NCBI RefSeq assembly: GCF_918797505.1
Contig: NC_092795.1
Location: 28,631,131-28,695,130, forward strand
Reading direction: 5' to 3'
DNA length: 64,000 bases
Source of the DNA: Bemisia tabaci
Taxonomy: Eukaryota; Arthropoda; Insecta; Hemiptera; Aleyrodidae
Positions 1 through 14,000 of the stretch are shown piece after piece; position 1 is the first letter of the stretch, and each line of letters begins with the position of its first letter. A model generated the notes under the pieces. The model did not search any database and was not told where the DNA came from. It saw only the letters and a program-made list of their open reading frames with translations. Made by a program: the position numbers and the translations under genes.

Positions 1-746
1 AGTCTATTATTACGTTTTCCCTAGCAAACTGATAAAAAATTAAGAATTCGATTTGGAAATGCCACAAAAGAACTTCGATACTAGGCTGAGAGCTGGTTTC
101 AAAATCTTACACTTTTTTCCAGAGGTAAATAAGAAAATTGTACAACTTCCGATGGTCAAGAGCTGCATTAAAATTTAAAATTTATGCATAGAATAGTTGC
201 TTTTTGGAGTTTTGTGGAGTCATTTTCTGTACGCTTCAAAAATATATTTTTGACATTCACTATGAAAATTCCAATGATCTGTCATACTAAGCTAGAAATG
301 CCATTCTCCATTCCTGATTTTGTAAGTTATTCTCCAATACCACCTTTGACAACTTTCATACTTACAGAATTTTTAAATCCAGAATACATACAGTATGATA
401 TGAAGTAAAAATCTTGAAAGAATACAAAATGAACATGCTCAGGCTTTCTTCTGCGAAGTGTTCAATCTTAAAAAGACCCTCAAAATCTACAATGGAATTC
501 CACAGTTTTTGCACAGCATGACAGTAATAGACTCCACTTTACTCACACAAAAATTACAGCTGAAAATTGTGTCAAGTCTGGTGGCATGAAGAATAGGATT
601 GAACTATTATAAACCTACACATGACCATAATAACTTTTTTCTCAAAAAGTTCTGCCTTCTTTCCGTCCTTTCTTTACAGGGTTTTTGTGCAAATTGTTAC
701 ACCTCAAAAAGTAATTTGAATCCACTTAAGTAAAAACTTAGCCTAC
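1..746. other. Partial last intron of Nup107
   Basis: No minus-strand frame here matches the missing Nup107 C-terminus (expected after LRKLCIP). AT-rich with no recognisable repeat. The final exon must lie to the left of the window. Confidence 0.55.
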
Positions 747-3700
747 CTTTGGGATGCAGAGCTTCCGCAGAGCGGCCATCTGATGTGCTCTTGTTGGGTC
801 ATCTTGTTCTGTGTTTGGTGGATCTCGGAGCCATCCTCCGTCCGGGAATAAAATCATATTATGAAATGTTTCTTTCACAGCCTGAAAATTCACACAGAAA
901 GATACTATACAAATTATATGTGCTTATTGATGGAGAATTTTCAGAGGATTTTATTTGTGAAATGTTTGAGCTTGTCTGTGCCAGTCTTTCACAGTCTTTA
1001 ACCCTTCTTCCAATGAACAGCACCTGTCTTGCATTGGACTTTCTTAAGAACCTGAGAAATGAGCAAAAAAATTGGTGCTTAATCTGGCTTTGGGATCTCT
1101 ACAGGCTCAGGGGAGGAAAATTCTGTGACTTTTCCAGGTTTTCTCTGATCCCTAAAAAATATGTGTGCATAAGTGAAAATGAATAATTTTTGGCATCACT
1201 TTCACAATCAAAGATAGAAACACATAAACCCATTTTCTTAAAGTATTGATCATTCAATTATCAGAAATTGAAATAGATTGCTAAACATGGTACTAATTTA
1301 AGCAATCTGATACATGTTTTCTCTTCACAATTTCACATAGAATATGATTTACACAATGAAAATTACAGACACTAACTTCCAGCCAACATATTAACGTTTT
1401 AAGGTGGCACTAGTTACGAAAAATTTAAATTAACCACTTACAAGAATAACCAGAGTTTACATGAATCATATCCTGCCTTACAGCAGTTTTGAAAGGGACC
1501 TTAATTGAGCAGTGTTCTTTCCTCCTCCTATGTTCTTCAAAGTATTGACAACGTGCAATAGCTGAGCCAAAGCGCCAATACTGAGATTGTGATACTTCCA
1601 TACTGCCAAGACTGTCAAGGTTACTTCTAGTGTGCGATTTCTCTCAATTAGGTTATGGTTGTTTTATGAGCAGGAGGTTTGAATTTATGCATTCAAAAAT
1701 GTTAATATCTTTGATAGGAGTTACTTACATTAATTTTTGTTGTACAAATAGTATTCCACATTAAATTTTGAGGAGAAAACATATAGGTGAATGCTTAAAT
1801 TTGCACCTAGTCCAGTGGTCCATTCCTTGTTGAAACTTATTTTTCTTTACATTCAGCATTCAAAGTATAACTCACAGCATTGAGCCTCAAACTAAACTAA
1901 GGCTCAATTTGATTTTGGGCACAAAGCTGTTGATGTTTGATGTTTCTTCAAATTTCAAGATTTGTTTAGATTTTCTCTATTTTTCATAAAATTCCCTGAC
2001 TTTCCTCTCATGCACTTGACCTGATCACATACTCTGACAGTTTCCAATGACAGATTTTTAGACTTTAAGACATCCCTCATTTCAAACTACACATTTAGGA
2101 GAAATAGCAAGGAAACTTAAGGATCCTCGTATGGTCAGGTTTCTAGTAATTCTATGCAATCCATTGTAGTTTGCCCGACTTAACCTTCCTTGTTAAACAG
2201 CTTGAATAAGTCGAGGTTTATAATTGATCATTCTGGTCATCCAAAAATATAGCGATGGTGAAACTACAGAAATGCACTTCTCAGTTTGTAGCATTTCAGA
2301 CTTCCTGTCATTCTTCATTCTCCACATGGAACACTACTAAACATCATTCCTTGAAAGTTTCGGTGATATTTCTTCTCTTTAAGAAAAATATTCTGTGAAA
2401 ATTTAAGCCATGATGCTTGGTTTGGTCTCCTTTTTTTAAAAAAAAAATAGGAGCAAAAATTTAGAAACACCGCAACCGAGATGCGGCGTTTTTCAGTTCC
2501 ATCAACGATAGTTACCTTTGTTTGATGGTCCAATGCCAACTTCCACCTTTTGTACTCATTTTTATACTGGGCTATTAGATGTTCATATGCAACTTTTTCC
2601 GAATAAGTTGCGGTTTCAGGTAACTCATTTAACATCTGAGGACGCTCATTTAACAATTTGAACCAATCAACGAACGATTCTTCGGCAGCCTAAAAAAAGC
2701 ATCCACAATAAACACAATGATTCATTGAAAATTTACACCAGTACATCACAATGCACACTACAGATAATTTAAAAGATTCAATAAAGAATTGATCACTGAC
2801 TCAAATTTGGAGGAGTCGTTGAGACACCAGTGATGTACAAAATTCTTGAATAAACCAAGTACATAATAATAAAACCCCATCAATTGAGTGAGCAGGAATT
2901 TCGTCAAAATTATTTTTTCATCCTACAGCTATTGACCGAAATTATGAATATGCAATTAAAAAGGTTCTACAAATTACGAAAAGGGGTCAATTTACACAAC
3001 ATCACTATAATTTTCTATGCAATGTTGGGGTTGAACTTGGCTAACATTCTGAAGCACAGAAAAAAGTTGAAGCAATATAAAATAAGATGGTTGAATAAGT
3101 ATGTGCATAAATGTTAGAATTTGTTCAAATGTTTCTTACATTTACGTATGGAAAGAATTAGGGATGTACACTGATATTCAGTACTTTGATGCAGGATTAT
3201 ACATCGTTGTCTCCTGCACGGAGGAGCAAATATTGCTCGAGTTGTTTCAATATTTCTCCAACACTTCATTTTTTCATTAAAGAACCGTTACAAGACTACC
3301 TATGAAATCTTAGCGTCTTTTTTCACAAATGTAAGAAATAATCGCTGAAAGTTTCAGGCAAATTCATGCAAATTCATTCTCTTTTGAAAAATTGAAATGT
3401 TCATGGGATAAAATGAAAAAGTGCAATCAAGATACGTTCCATATGTAGACTTATGATCAATGACAAGCAAAGTGCCAAAAAATCGAAAATTGAGTTAGAT
3501 ATGGAATTTTGTTCTTGGCACCAAGGACAATATGATGCAACATGGTCTAAGTACCATTAACACTAGAGAAATTCATATAATGTCCAGAAAACAGCGTTAA
3601 TGGCATGTTCCGCGCCAGTTGTCAGAAATAAAAACATGAATAACTCAAAATAAACTTTTTGGCATTTAGCCCATTATTGATGATAAGTCTTCATGCGGTA

Positions 3701-6700
3701 GCACTGTTGGATAAGCTCTCTGCATATGCCCTTGCCTGTACTTACAATTCTTAAAGACAAATTTTTCCTTAAGGAAGTTCTGAATTTTCGATTGAATTTT
3801 TCAGATATGGGCAGCGAAGAAGACTCTTGTAATTGCCATTCTGAGAGCATAGCCATATTATTAGAAAATAAATTGGATAAAAGAGCTTAAAAGGTGACTT
3901 TCAAGCAAATAAAAATATATTGAAATAAAATATGTTAAAATAAAGTCTGAAATATTCAAAGGGAGATGACTAAAAGATAGCTTAAAGATTTGGATTTAGA
4001 CCCAGGAAAACAGTAAAAGCTTACTAGATATGCTTTGTAGCACAAAAATTCTCGCACTGCACAATTGACTCTACTTGGCATTCTGCTGAAATCTGTGACA
4101 TCATCAATGACAGAACAATGGTGCTGAGTCAAGACAAGAACAACAGAATTTGGTGGAATCTGAAATAAAAATGATGGGGAGTAAGCAAGAGTGGTACAGA
4201 CACTTGTCGATATTCATGATGAGAGGAAAGTACATACTAACTGAAGTCGCCAAGTAAACAATAGAATAAAGAAGGAGATTTAATTAAAATATGGGTAAAC
4301 AAGGCTAAAAATTATTGAAACACTAAAAGGCAGGACATTTCGAGCTGCTACGCTCATTTTCAGCTGCAAAAACCCATAAAAACAAGTAAAAAATTGAGTG
4401 GCGACCCCCAGCGTTTATCACGTAACTACTCAGTGGTTACGTGATAACGGCTGGGGTCAGGTCGCCACTCAATTTTTTACTTGTTTTTATGTGTTTTTTG
4501 CAGCTGAAAATGAGCTGGTAGCAGCTCGAAACGTCCTGCCTTTTAGGGTTTCAATAATTTTTAGCCTTGTTTACCCATATTTTAATTAAATCTCCTTCTT
4601 TATTTGTATATTCGGGCTATGTTTTTGTGCTTTGTCGTAAACAATAGATTAAGTCTGTTTTTTTATGGCAACATACGAACAATATAGCCTTTCAAAAGAC
4701 TCCTCTTCAATCAAAATGATTATACTTGATATCATTCACAAGGAAGGAAAATAAAAAGAAAATATTAATATATTTTCAATTGTATAATTTCTTGTAATAA
4801 TGAGCCAGTGAAGGGGCCCATATTTGTTGTGCTGGCCACACTCTCTAACAATTGTGATTTTGGAAACAACATCAAACAAATCACTTAGCTCAGTCATCCA
4901 TATATGCAATCTACAAATGATCAACATACATGTTTCTGTCGATACACACCTTATCAAAAGCTTTGCGAGCTGCATCAAGCTTGTCATGAGATATGAAGTA
5001 CCGGACAAGCGCGTTTGTTTGCCACAATGCCTCCGCTCGTTGGCTTTCGTAGAATACTATCCAATCAAGGGCTGAAATCTTTGCATTATCTTCCTCTGAA
5101 GTTTCAGGAACCAGTGTAGTAGAAAGATCAGACTCTTTTAATCTGAAAACAGAAAGGCATTGAAATCATTCAACATTGAGGAAAAAAATTGTAGAATTTT
5201 GATCTCTTATTTTTCCCTAATGATTTAAACAGCCACACAAATGAGAATAAATGCAGAGCCCCCATTAGAGATACCTTAAAAAAGTAGATTTCGCAATTTG
5301 ATGGATCTTCAGTTGATCCCTACGGAATCAAAATATGGTCTGCAGTAAAAATGACGATGATGAAGGACTGTAGGTACCCTCAAAAAATAAGAGTTAGTTC
5401 TGTAAAAGATCAATCTTTGTACTTACTTTTTCTTAAAAAAGTGTTAAGGATATTTAACGAGTGTATGATATGCCCTTATTCTTTGGTTTCCAAGTTTATA
5501 GCCGACCATGTGAACAATCTTTTTTTCAATTACTCTTCAATTACTCATTCGGGGTCATTGGCAAGTTTGAGTACATCATTCAATTCCTGAATTTCTTAGT
5601 AACAATTAAAAGGCTTTTGAGTCAACCAAATAAAGAAGCAAGTCTTCAAAGTTACCTGCTGTTTTCCACGACCTTTTGAACGATAACTTCAACTGGTAAG
5701 GAGCATACACTTGCAGCTTCCAGGCAAGCAGCTCGCTCTTCCAGCCCGGTGATTGTCTCCAAAAATTGGGAGTAGAGAGATATCTGATCATCACGGGAGA
5801 GTGTTGCAGTATAGTACGCTACTAAATTTGGATCCCGAAGATTCATTAAAACCTAAAAAAGGAGAGGATGTCCTTAATTACCTATTTGTATACTATAAGC
5901 TAAAAGATCGGTGGAGGCACTCCTGCATGAAACTTGACTGAAATTTTTCGAAATTAACAAGGATACATTAACTGATTCTTGAGACCCAAGTAATCCATTT
6001 CTGACGAAGTTTTGGTCACATTTGATTTGTAGGCAAGAATTTTTTAATTTTACATGAGAAATCCTTGAAGATTGAAGAATAGAAACGCAGAAAATCTAGG
6101 AAAGGGGTGTAAAATAAATTTTTAAAAAGTCTACCAACAGAAATTTAAAATATTTGGAAGCACTCAGACATTTCCCTATCAGTTTAATTCATTGCCACCA
6201 TGCAGTGTCAACAAGTTCTATTCAAACAAAAAGTAGAGGGTTTCATGAGCTGTCTATCTACTTTAATGATTATGTATTATGTGCAACAACAACAATGTAT
6301 ATTGAAACAAGCTCAAATATGACGTTTCAGTTACATAACGACGGTGTAAGTCGGCAGTCACTTAACTCGTTTGCGGTGTCTGAAAATCACCGCCTCTATA
6401 TTATTTTTTCAAAGGAGAACAAATTGACATCATTCGTTGAAGCTTATGCAGAATTTTCTTCACACAAAGAGAAAAAATCACGGCAGTTTTAAAGAATCGC
6501 CATTGAGTAGTTTTCCGTTTAAAAAATAAAGTATGACAGGAAGTCTGCAACGTCGCAAACCGAGTTATGTGATTGCCGACTTACACCGTCGATAAGCTGT
6601 TATAACAAACTTCTAAATATTGAACTCCATGTTTCAAAATTACATGCATATAAAGAAAGGATATGAAGTGAGGCGACTATTCATACTAACCAGTTTGCAG

Positions 6701-8042
6701 GGTAAAAACCTCATTGCTGAGCAATTTAAAGTAGAGATACTGGTACAATTGTTCAGATGAGTATTTAAAAATAATTTTATAAACATTAGAAAAACCACCT
6801 AGAGATGTAAAACCTAGGTCGAGTTATAGAAGCTTGAGGTCAGAATTTCAAAAAATTGCATTTTTTGCAGAAAAGTTCGTTACAGTTGTAGTCTGCTGTC
6901 CTTGGTTCAGAGCGGGATCATTATCTCTAAGCCTGCTATTGGCATGAAAATGAGCTAACCTGTTCACAACTTATTCGCAGAGATGATAATATGATTTGAT
7001 CTTTTGAATTACGCCGACAGAAAGTAACAATTTAAATTTTAAAAAAGATCACTCTAGTAATCTATGAATATAACTAAGAATATCTAAGCCTTGGAAGAGA
7101 GGAATCTGTCCAATTAAATGCAAAAATTCTATTCCAAGGCAAAGCCTTGAACAATTAAGCCTGGTATAAAATTGAAATTTCTGGGAAGTATGGTAAAATT
7201 CATAATCTACGAACCTTAACATAGGCACGCAAGATGGTATCACTGCTGGCGCTACTGAAAGACTGACCAAGCAACCTCAAGATTAAAACTAAATGTGCAG
7301 CAGTACGGATCAAATGTGGGTCACAGGCTTCTTGCGTGACCCATTGCGCCATTGTTGACATGAGCTCTGATGGTCGATTAAGGATCAAGAGTTGTTGAAT
7401 AATGCGAGAGGGCTTTTGGGCTTCGTTGCGGATTTTGAAGTCGGGGTTACCTGAGAGTTCTTGGAAAATCTCATCCATACTCAACCTGAGGAATAACATC
7501 GATAGGCATAGAGAATGTGCAGATAGTAAAAACAGAGTATGAAAACTGATCTTTAAAAACTAATGAACAATTTTAACCTTAATGAGACCTCAAGGTTAGC
7601 CTCTAATGATTGATAAGTAAGTGCAGAGGAAACTTTCAATGGTTCAGCTGAGCGGTTTAATAATAAGCAATGTTTTTTTACAATTCACTTGTAGTAATTC
7701 ATGAATATTTTGTCCTAATTAGAGATGTTAGAGTGGGGGGAAGGGGGGACGAAAGGGGAGGCAAGTTTCATTAGAGGGAATCAAATAATTGCTGCTACGG
7801 GAAGCCTGGTACCTGGTAAATGGATTTTTGAAAAATCTGTCTATGGAAATACGTTGCAAATCTGCAGCAAGCAGATACATCTATGGTATATTTTTAAATT
7901 TCAATTGCTTCTCAAAAATATTGCAGCAAAGACATTTCACTGCCAATGTAGTATTTTTTTAGAGATTTAAAACTGAGCATTTGACTGTTTGACTAGTGAA
8001 ATATATTTGAACAAAGAATATATGTACATCGAACGAGACAAG

Positions 8043-8084
<42 letters not shown>

Positions 8085-11000
8085 ACATTTAAAAGTTTAT
8101 TTAAAAGTTGATCTTTTCTGGATGAAATTTCTTCAAATTTTGCAAATATTTAACTCTTGCATCACCTCTAATTTCCGTCATTGTCACTTAGAGTATTCAA
8201 TTTAGTTTATAGTATACTTACTGATAATTCCAATATGCTGGAGGCATGGGAGCAGCAGTACTGTAGCTTCGAAGCTCCTTCTCCACTTGAACATCAACGA
8301 GCACTTTCACGTATGCCCACAGCAGATCTTCCCACTGTTTGCAAACAGGTAATAGTGCCCTGATATTTCCGCACAGAGCACCTAAAATTCCACGCCAGAT
8401 TGGAGAGCATTTGGACTCTTCTGACAAGCGATAGGCGCACAACTTCCAGATTCCTCTACAATGAACAATAGAGATTATGACCATAACTATTAGAAAACTT
8501 GTTGGAAATATATTTGATTTTGAAACCTAGCATTCTGAACATCAAACATAGACTAACATTCTCTCTCCATGAATTTTAACTTTTTCTAAGGGCAAGGGAA
8601 TAGTTCCCTCTCAATTTTAAAAAGAAAGGATACAGTAGATAACTTCTTATAGAACATAAATTACTAGACACTATAAAAAAATGGAGAACTCAGAAATCTT
8701 GAAAATTTCAATGTTATAAACCAACTATGCTTCGAACAGAGAAATGTTTTTGATTTTATTAAACTCATTGGATTTTTGTGATGAATTCACAAAAGTGCAA
8801 TATAGTGGAAAAAAAGCATTTGATTTGTTGCCTATAAGAATGGAAAGGCCGCAACTATGTTTTTGTGATGTTACACTAGTGGATGAAACTCTGCTGCGGT
8901 TTAACATGAGTGTTTATGGGAAAACGTATGATGCCCGTTGGTTTCATGCTGACATTTTTTGAAAGGTTGACTTGATGCAAAAATTCACTAGAATCCACTT
9001 TAGAAAAACCGACTAGTCCATGAATGAAGCCTGATTAATTGTGGGAATAAAGGCTAAATATCGGAAATCGTAACTCCACTACCATCCAAACGAATTGCTC
9101 ATGCAGCTTCAGATCTCTCTGATTAGTTGACACAGGGACTGTCTCATTCATCGAAGCTTGGATAACCCAAAGATGATCCTCGTTTTCCATAAGTAATGGA
9201 TACTTACGGTCTGACACCATGAAACAAAATATGTAGTTACAGCCTCTCCATTCTTGTAGGCAATGTTCAATTTTGTAAAGGTCCCTTTGGTTTGAGGGTC
9301 CCTTTTATCATAGAGTTAATGTAGTTTTCTTAAAACGCAACTCTCTGTATATTTTAAAGATTGATCACCTATTTGGATTTCCCTCGATTGGATACAGCTC
9401 TGAAGAATCAGCTGCTGTATAGTTTGGATCATGATAGAGCCTCCAGCCTTCTAAAATTGCAGCTCTCCAGGGCTGCCCACAATGATAGCATAAGCTCTGC
9501 GCAGAATCTAAACGACCACACCGAATTTCTGCTAAAATTTGTTCAAATAGTCTGGTTTCATCTTCCTGAAAAGTGAAAAGGGCAATATCCAATTAAACTG
9601 ACGTTTGCTAAACTATGAATGAAATTTTCACGTCTAAAGGCATTTGGCAGTTGTTCCTGCTTTCTCCGATGGTGACAGCTGAAGTTACTGAGCCAGAACG
9701 CAAAATTCCCTGACAATTTCTATGCATTATCTGATATACTCAGATCGCTGTATAATCCCTGACTGTCAAGGTTTTCCAGACCGTCAGAACCCCTATTAAG
9801 ACTATGTTGGGACGACAAGACAAGACAAAAGCTCTATCTTTACCATGCAATGTGTTACATTTTGATACCTTGTCATGTTAAAATATAATTAATTAATCAA
9901 CCTGCAGATGTCAGACTTTGTCCAAAAATTTAACTTCTAACACTCTTCTTCCAGAAGAGGCAAGATTTCTGCTTAAAAATGTTGAGGAGATTGAAACTTC
10001 CTACCTATCGAATTCTCTTGATGAACATCAATTTCTTGCTGTTAATTTCAAATAAATGTAAAAGTTTGGTTCTAGCCGATGATATTGGTATACAATAAAA
10101 ATAATACACTCAATTTTTTGCCATTAAAATGAAAAAAAAACTTGGTGACTCGAGAGTCAACCTTTGAGAATTTCAGTTGAGCTAACAATCTTCAAATAAA
10201 GGTATGTTTGGCAATTTACATGAGTCTATGATCTTGGAGAAGACGTACTGAGGTAGTGCATATAAAACCAAGGAAAAAAATTACCGCATCTAGGTCGTGA
10301 AGAGGCTTCTTCTGACGGGCAGGAGCATCAGGATCCAATTCGGTGATGATTGGTCTTGAGCTTTGATAAGTTATTTGAGTATTCTGCATGTAAAAAAAAC
10401 AGCAAGTAAATAAAGGTTAGGTTATTATCTTAGGACAAGTATCTTATAGGAGAATTGAATTTTCCACTTTTCATGGATTCCATCCTTAGATAGTACATAT
10501 GTTGTTTGATAAGGTGGTTTTTTTTCCTGCTGTGAGAACTACATCGATATGATATGAAGTGCAAAATCTTGTATCTCCGTGTTTTAAAATTTCCACTCCT
10601 ATTTTATTTTTTTGAAGAGAAATCAGACAACTTTACAGCTGAAAATATATACAGAATATTATGCTGACAAGAAGGAAAAGCTGAAGAAGTTTTCAAGAAA
10701 TTACTTTGACGAGTTTTACAAAGAAAAAGGTAAAGTATGACAGGAAATCTCCAACATTGCAAACAGGGATACATGGTTGCAAACTTTGGTCATCGATATG
10801 GGATCCTTTTCCTGGCTTTAAATTCTCCGCAGAGTTGTGTGGACTCAGGACTATTCTACCATCCTATTCCTTACTGCGTTTGGACCACAATTTTAGTATT
10901 TTTCTTCTGTGACACTTCAGTTCGCCAATCACAGGTTTTTAGAAAATCTTGATTATTCACTTGCTGACAGATCAAAGGCCAATATTTTGTCATGTGACAG

Positions 11001-14000
11001 TTGATAACTGACTCATCAAAAAAGTGAGTTATAGATGCGGGTACACCTCGTAGGAGTACATAAATCCATACGCAATTAAGCTTCTTAGAAAGCATTTACT
11101 GCATAGAATTTTGAAAAGGAAACTTATAATGTAGTGATTTGCTTCAAACCTTGTTTAGTGGCCAATTCGAACGGAGAGGTTAATGCTGTTTAAAGTTTCT
11201 TTAGCAAACTCGTTTTCTAGAGTTTTTTAAAATTCCGCTCAAGTTTTAAACTTTTAGATTCAAACGATTAACAAAACTTAAAATCGCAATGGCAGCAATG
11301 AGACAAAGCACTTCAAAACTTCCAGGATAGCAGTGAAACCTACCTGTAACTGATACAATGTGTTTTCCCAGCCAACTGTTTTGTCTAAGAAATGGCCAAC
11401 CATTGGCTGCATCGCACGCTTGGACTGATCTGCAGCACACTTTTCCAGCCAATCAATGACTAACTGCCACTAAAAGTTATTAGAAAATAAATATTTAGCT
11501 TCTCTTATTTGGAGAATCAACAAATCAAAAAAATTTACATTAAGAGTACTTAGACATTATTAGATGCAAACTGAGAAACAAACACAGTGCGACTGTCGCA
11601 CTGTGTTAGTCGAACTCTTAGAGTTCAATTCTTCAAAAGTACAGATAAGCAAGTGTTTCTTCTTAAAAATGTTGACGTTGTTTCAGGGGCAAAAATGAGA
11701 CACATGGACTACATTTGGCGATGAGGAACTACTTATTTATTTTGTAAGTCTTGGAGATTCTTTGCTTGATTAAAATCAATAATTAATGTTTTGAAAATAT
11801 TATTTAGGCTAGTAAGCCTTTGATTTTGTTTTAAACTTTTTTCTGGCTCATTTCTGAACAACCTATGGGCCAATAGTTTCCCTGTATAGTAAGTACTTTC
11901 GTAGGTGGGCCAGAGATAGTTGTTTCTTCCTGCAAAATTTAATCTATGCGTCACAGAAAAAGAGACTTCACTACAGAGAGGCACATTTTTTGAGAGTGGT
12001 TATCGTCAAGCTGTCCAGATTCCATTTCCGATTTCTTTTTCTTCTCAATGGATGAAACTCAAAAGTCCCCTCTTAAAAAATGTAATTTTTCATTCAAAGG
12101 AAATTTTGTTGATGTTCAAGGAAAATTGATGGTTTGTGACCCTGTAAAAACCTAACTAGAAACAAAAATTTTGAAACACAATTGTGGAATGCATTTCAAG
12201 AGTTGGACTTAGGAATTGCTTCTTAAATCTTTACATTGATACCCGAATAATTGAAATAAATTGCTCTCTTATTCCTAGTAATACACCCATTGCCACTTAT
12301 TACCTCTCTCAGACGGTTGCTGTTGTTCAAAATAAGAGCAACTGTGTCACGATCACTTGGTGAGAATAAGTTCATAGCTTCATCTTCGTCCATATTGTCC
12401 GGGTTCAACCTGTTCTGATAAAGAGCATTCAATAATCTCCAGGTATTTCTTTCAAGTTCCAGTCGAGAAAGTTCCTGAAAAATTGAAACAAATAAGGTTC
12501 ACAAAAGGACTTTGTTCAAAGCTTCAAACACTTATAACAGCACTATGAAGAATCTTATTAGTTTTCATACTTTGAGTAAGTACAGTTGGACTTTTTGTTA
12601 AAAGAGGCTAACATTTCTAGGAGACATATTTTTCTGGATGCTGGAATGAAAAAGCAACTTATTTAAAAATTTGGCTTACTTAATCAAGTTTCTACAGGTG
12701 ATTTGGAAATATTTTGGGTTAATTTTTTTTTCTTCTGTAGCAGTCTCCTACACAGAAGTCATCTTTCCTCTACATAAAAGGTTTCCTGATTGAATCAACT
12801 TGTGGCTTTATAATAAATTGTCTCATACTTGTCAAGCTAAAGCAAACTATCCAATACATTAATGGTAAGTATTTACATATATGAGGGCGCTTTTACACCG
12901 CTTTGTGATGCCTTGACTCCCCAGGTCCCCTCTGGGAGCTAGCACTCTCTAATTCCTTGATCAAACCTGTCTCATCATCCTTTCATTATGTTTCCCCATT
13001 GTCCCCTCCCAGGAGGAACCTTATCAAGCAATTTTTTTTGGCAGCTTTTCTTCTGTCATCCTGCTCATGTGACCATATCAGACTAGTTGTTTGATTATGA
13101 TGTCTGATAAGATGTCATTTTCAACTTTCGTCATCTGAGAGGTGCAGAAACTTTTGGACCACTAACCGCCTGGTTAGATGCCAGTTGCGAGAGATGGGAA
13201 AACTCCCTGGTAAATATGGCATTTTAGTGATGAAAAGTCCGATTTTAGGGTAGAAATTTGTTTTTTTTTTTTTAGAGAGATTATGAATTCCTGTTAAAAA
13301 TGAGGATAGATTGATTGAATGATGGGGAGGGTTAGGTATTTTCTGCATCCTTGCATGATCTGATGCACTCTATCACTACAGACCCAATCCTTTCTAGCAA
13401 TTCCAGCTGACCTCCTCGAAAAATCAATTTCCAGTGCTCTTAGCATACCTTGCATCAGTTTTTCCAGCTGCCAAGCCTCTCATTCATGTGCTAAAATACT
13501 TTTTATTTCAGTGTTAAGCACAATGGTGCTATGCTACGACAGTTAGAATTTTATCTTCAATACCTTGATGACAATAGATGATTTGAAGAGGAGAATCAAC
13601 TGTTCTCAACTAGGCTTAAATATTTTTCAGCTTAAAAGTAGTGTAGTAAGCTCTAAAAGGAAAATTACGGAAAGAAAGATTAAATTCAACTTACAGCAGA
13701 GGAATTGAATTTGTTTTCTGAGAGGATTTCAATGGCATTGGTGCAATTTTGTTCAAGATCAGAAATAGTTTGGAAAATTTGTCCTGAAGAGCTATGAGAC
13801 TCTAAAATTTCTTGGAATTCTCGGAAAAGGGAATCACAAACTGGAAAGGAAATAAACACAAAAAATTAAAAAAAAAAACATGATTCATATTAAATCAAGT
13901 TAATTCTATACAAAATGGTTACAAGAGAGGCCTCAAGTGTTATGAGAGGCAACTTAAACATCTTGAATAGACCATAACAAAAAGGTGTCCAGGATAAGGG

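Noticed and set aside
749..1186. 145-codon plus-strand open frame
   Set aside because: It is antisense to the Nup107 exon 881-747 and its intron. The minus strand shows the real protein (DGGW, LRKLCIP).
9035..9220. Minus-strand 61-codon frame considered as a Nup107 exon
   Set aside because: The exons 9565-9369 and 8455-8222 join directly in phase and match the family order, leaving no room for it.
11581..11607. 12-bp hairpin AACACAGTGCGA/TCGCACTGTGTT
   Set aside because: Perfect but short, with no flanking duplication or second copy seen. Not enough to call a feature.
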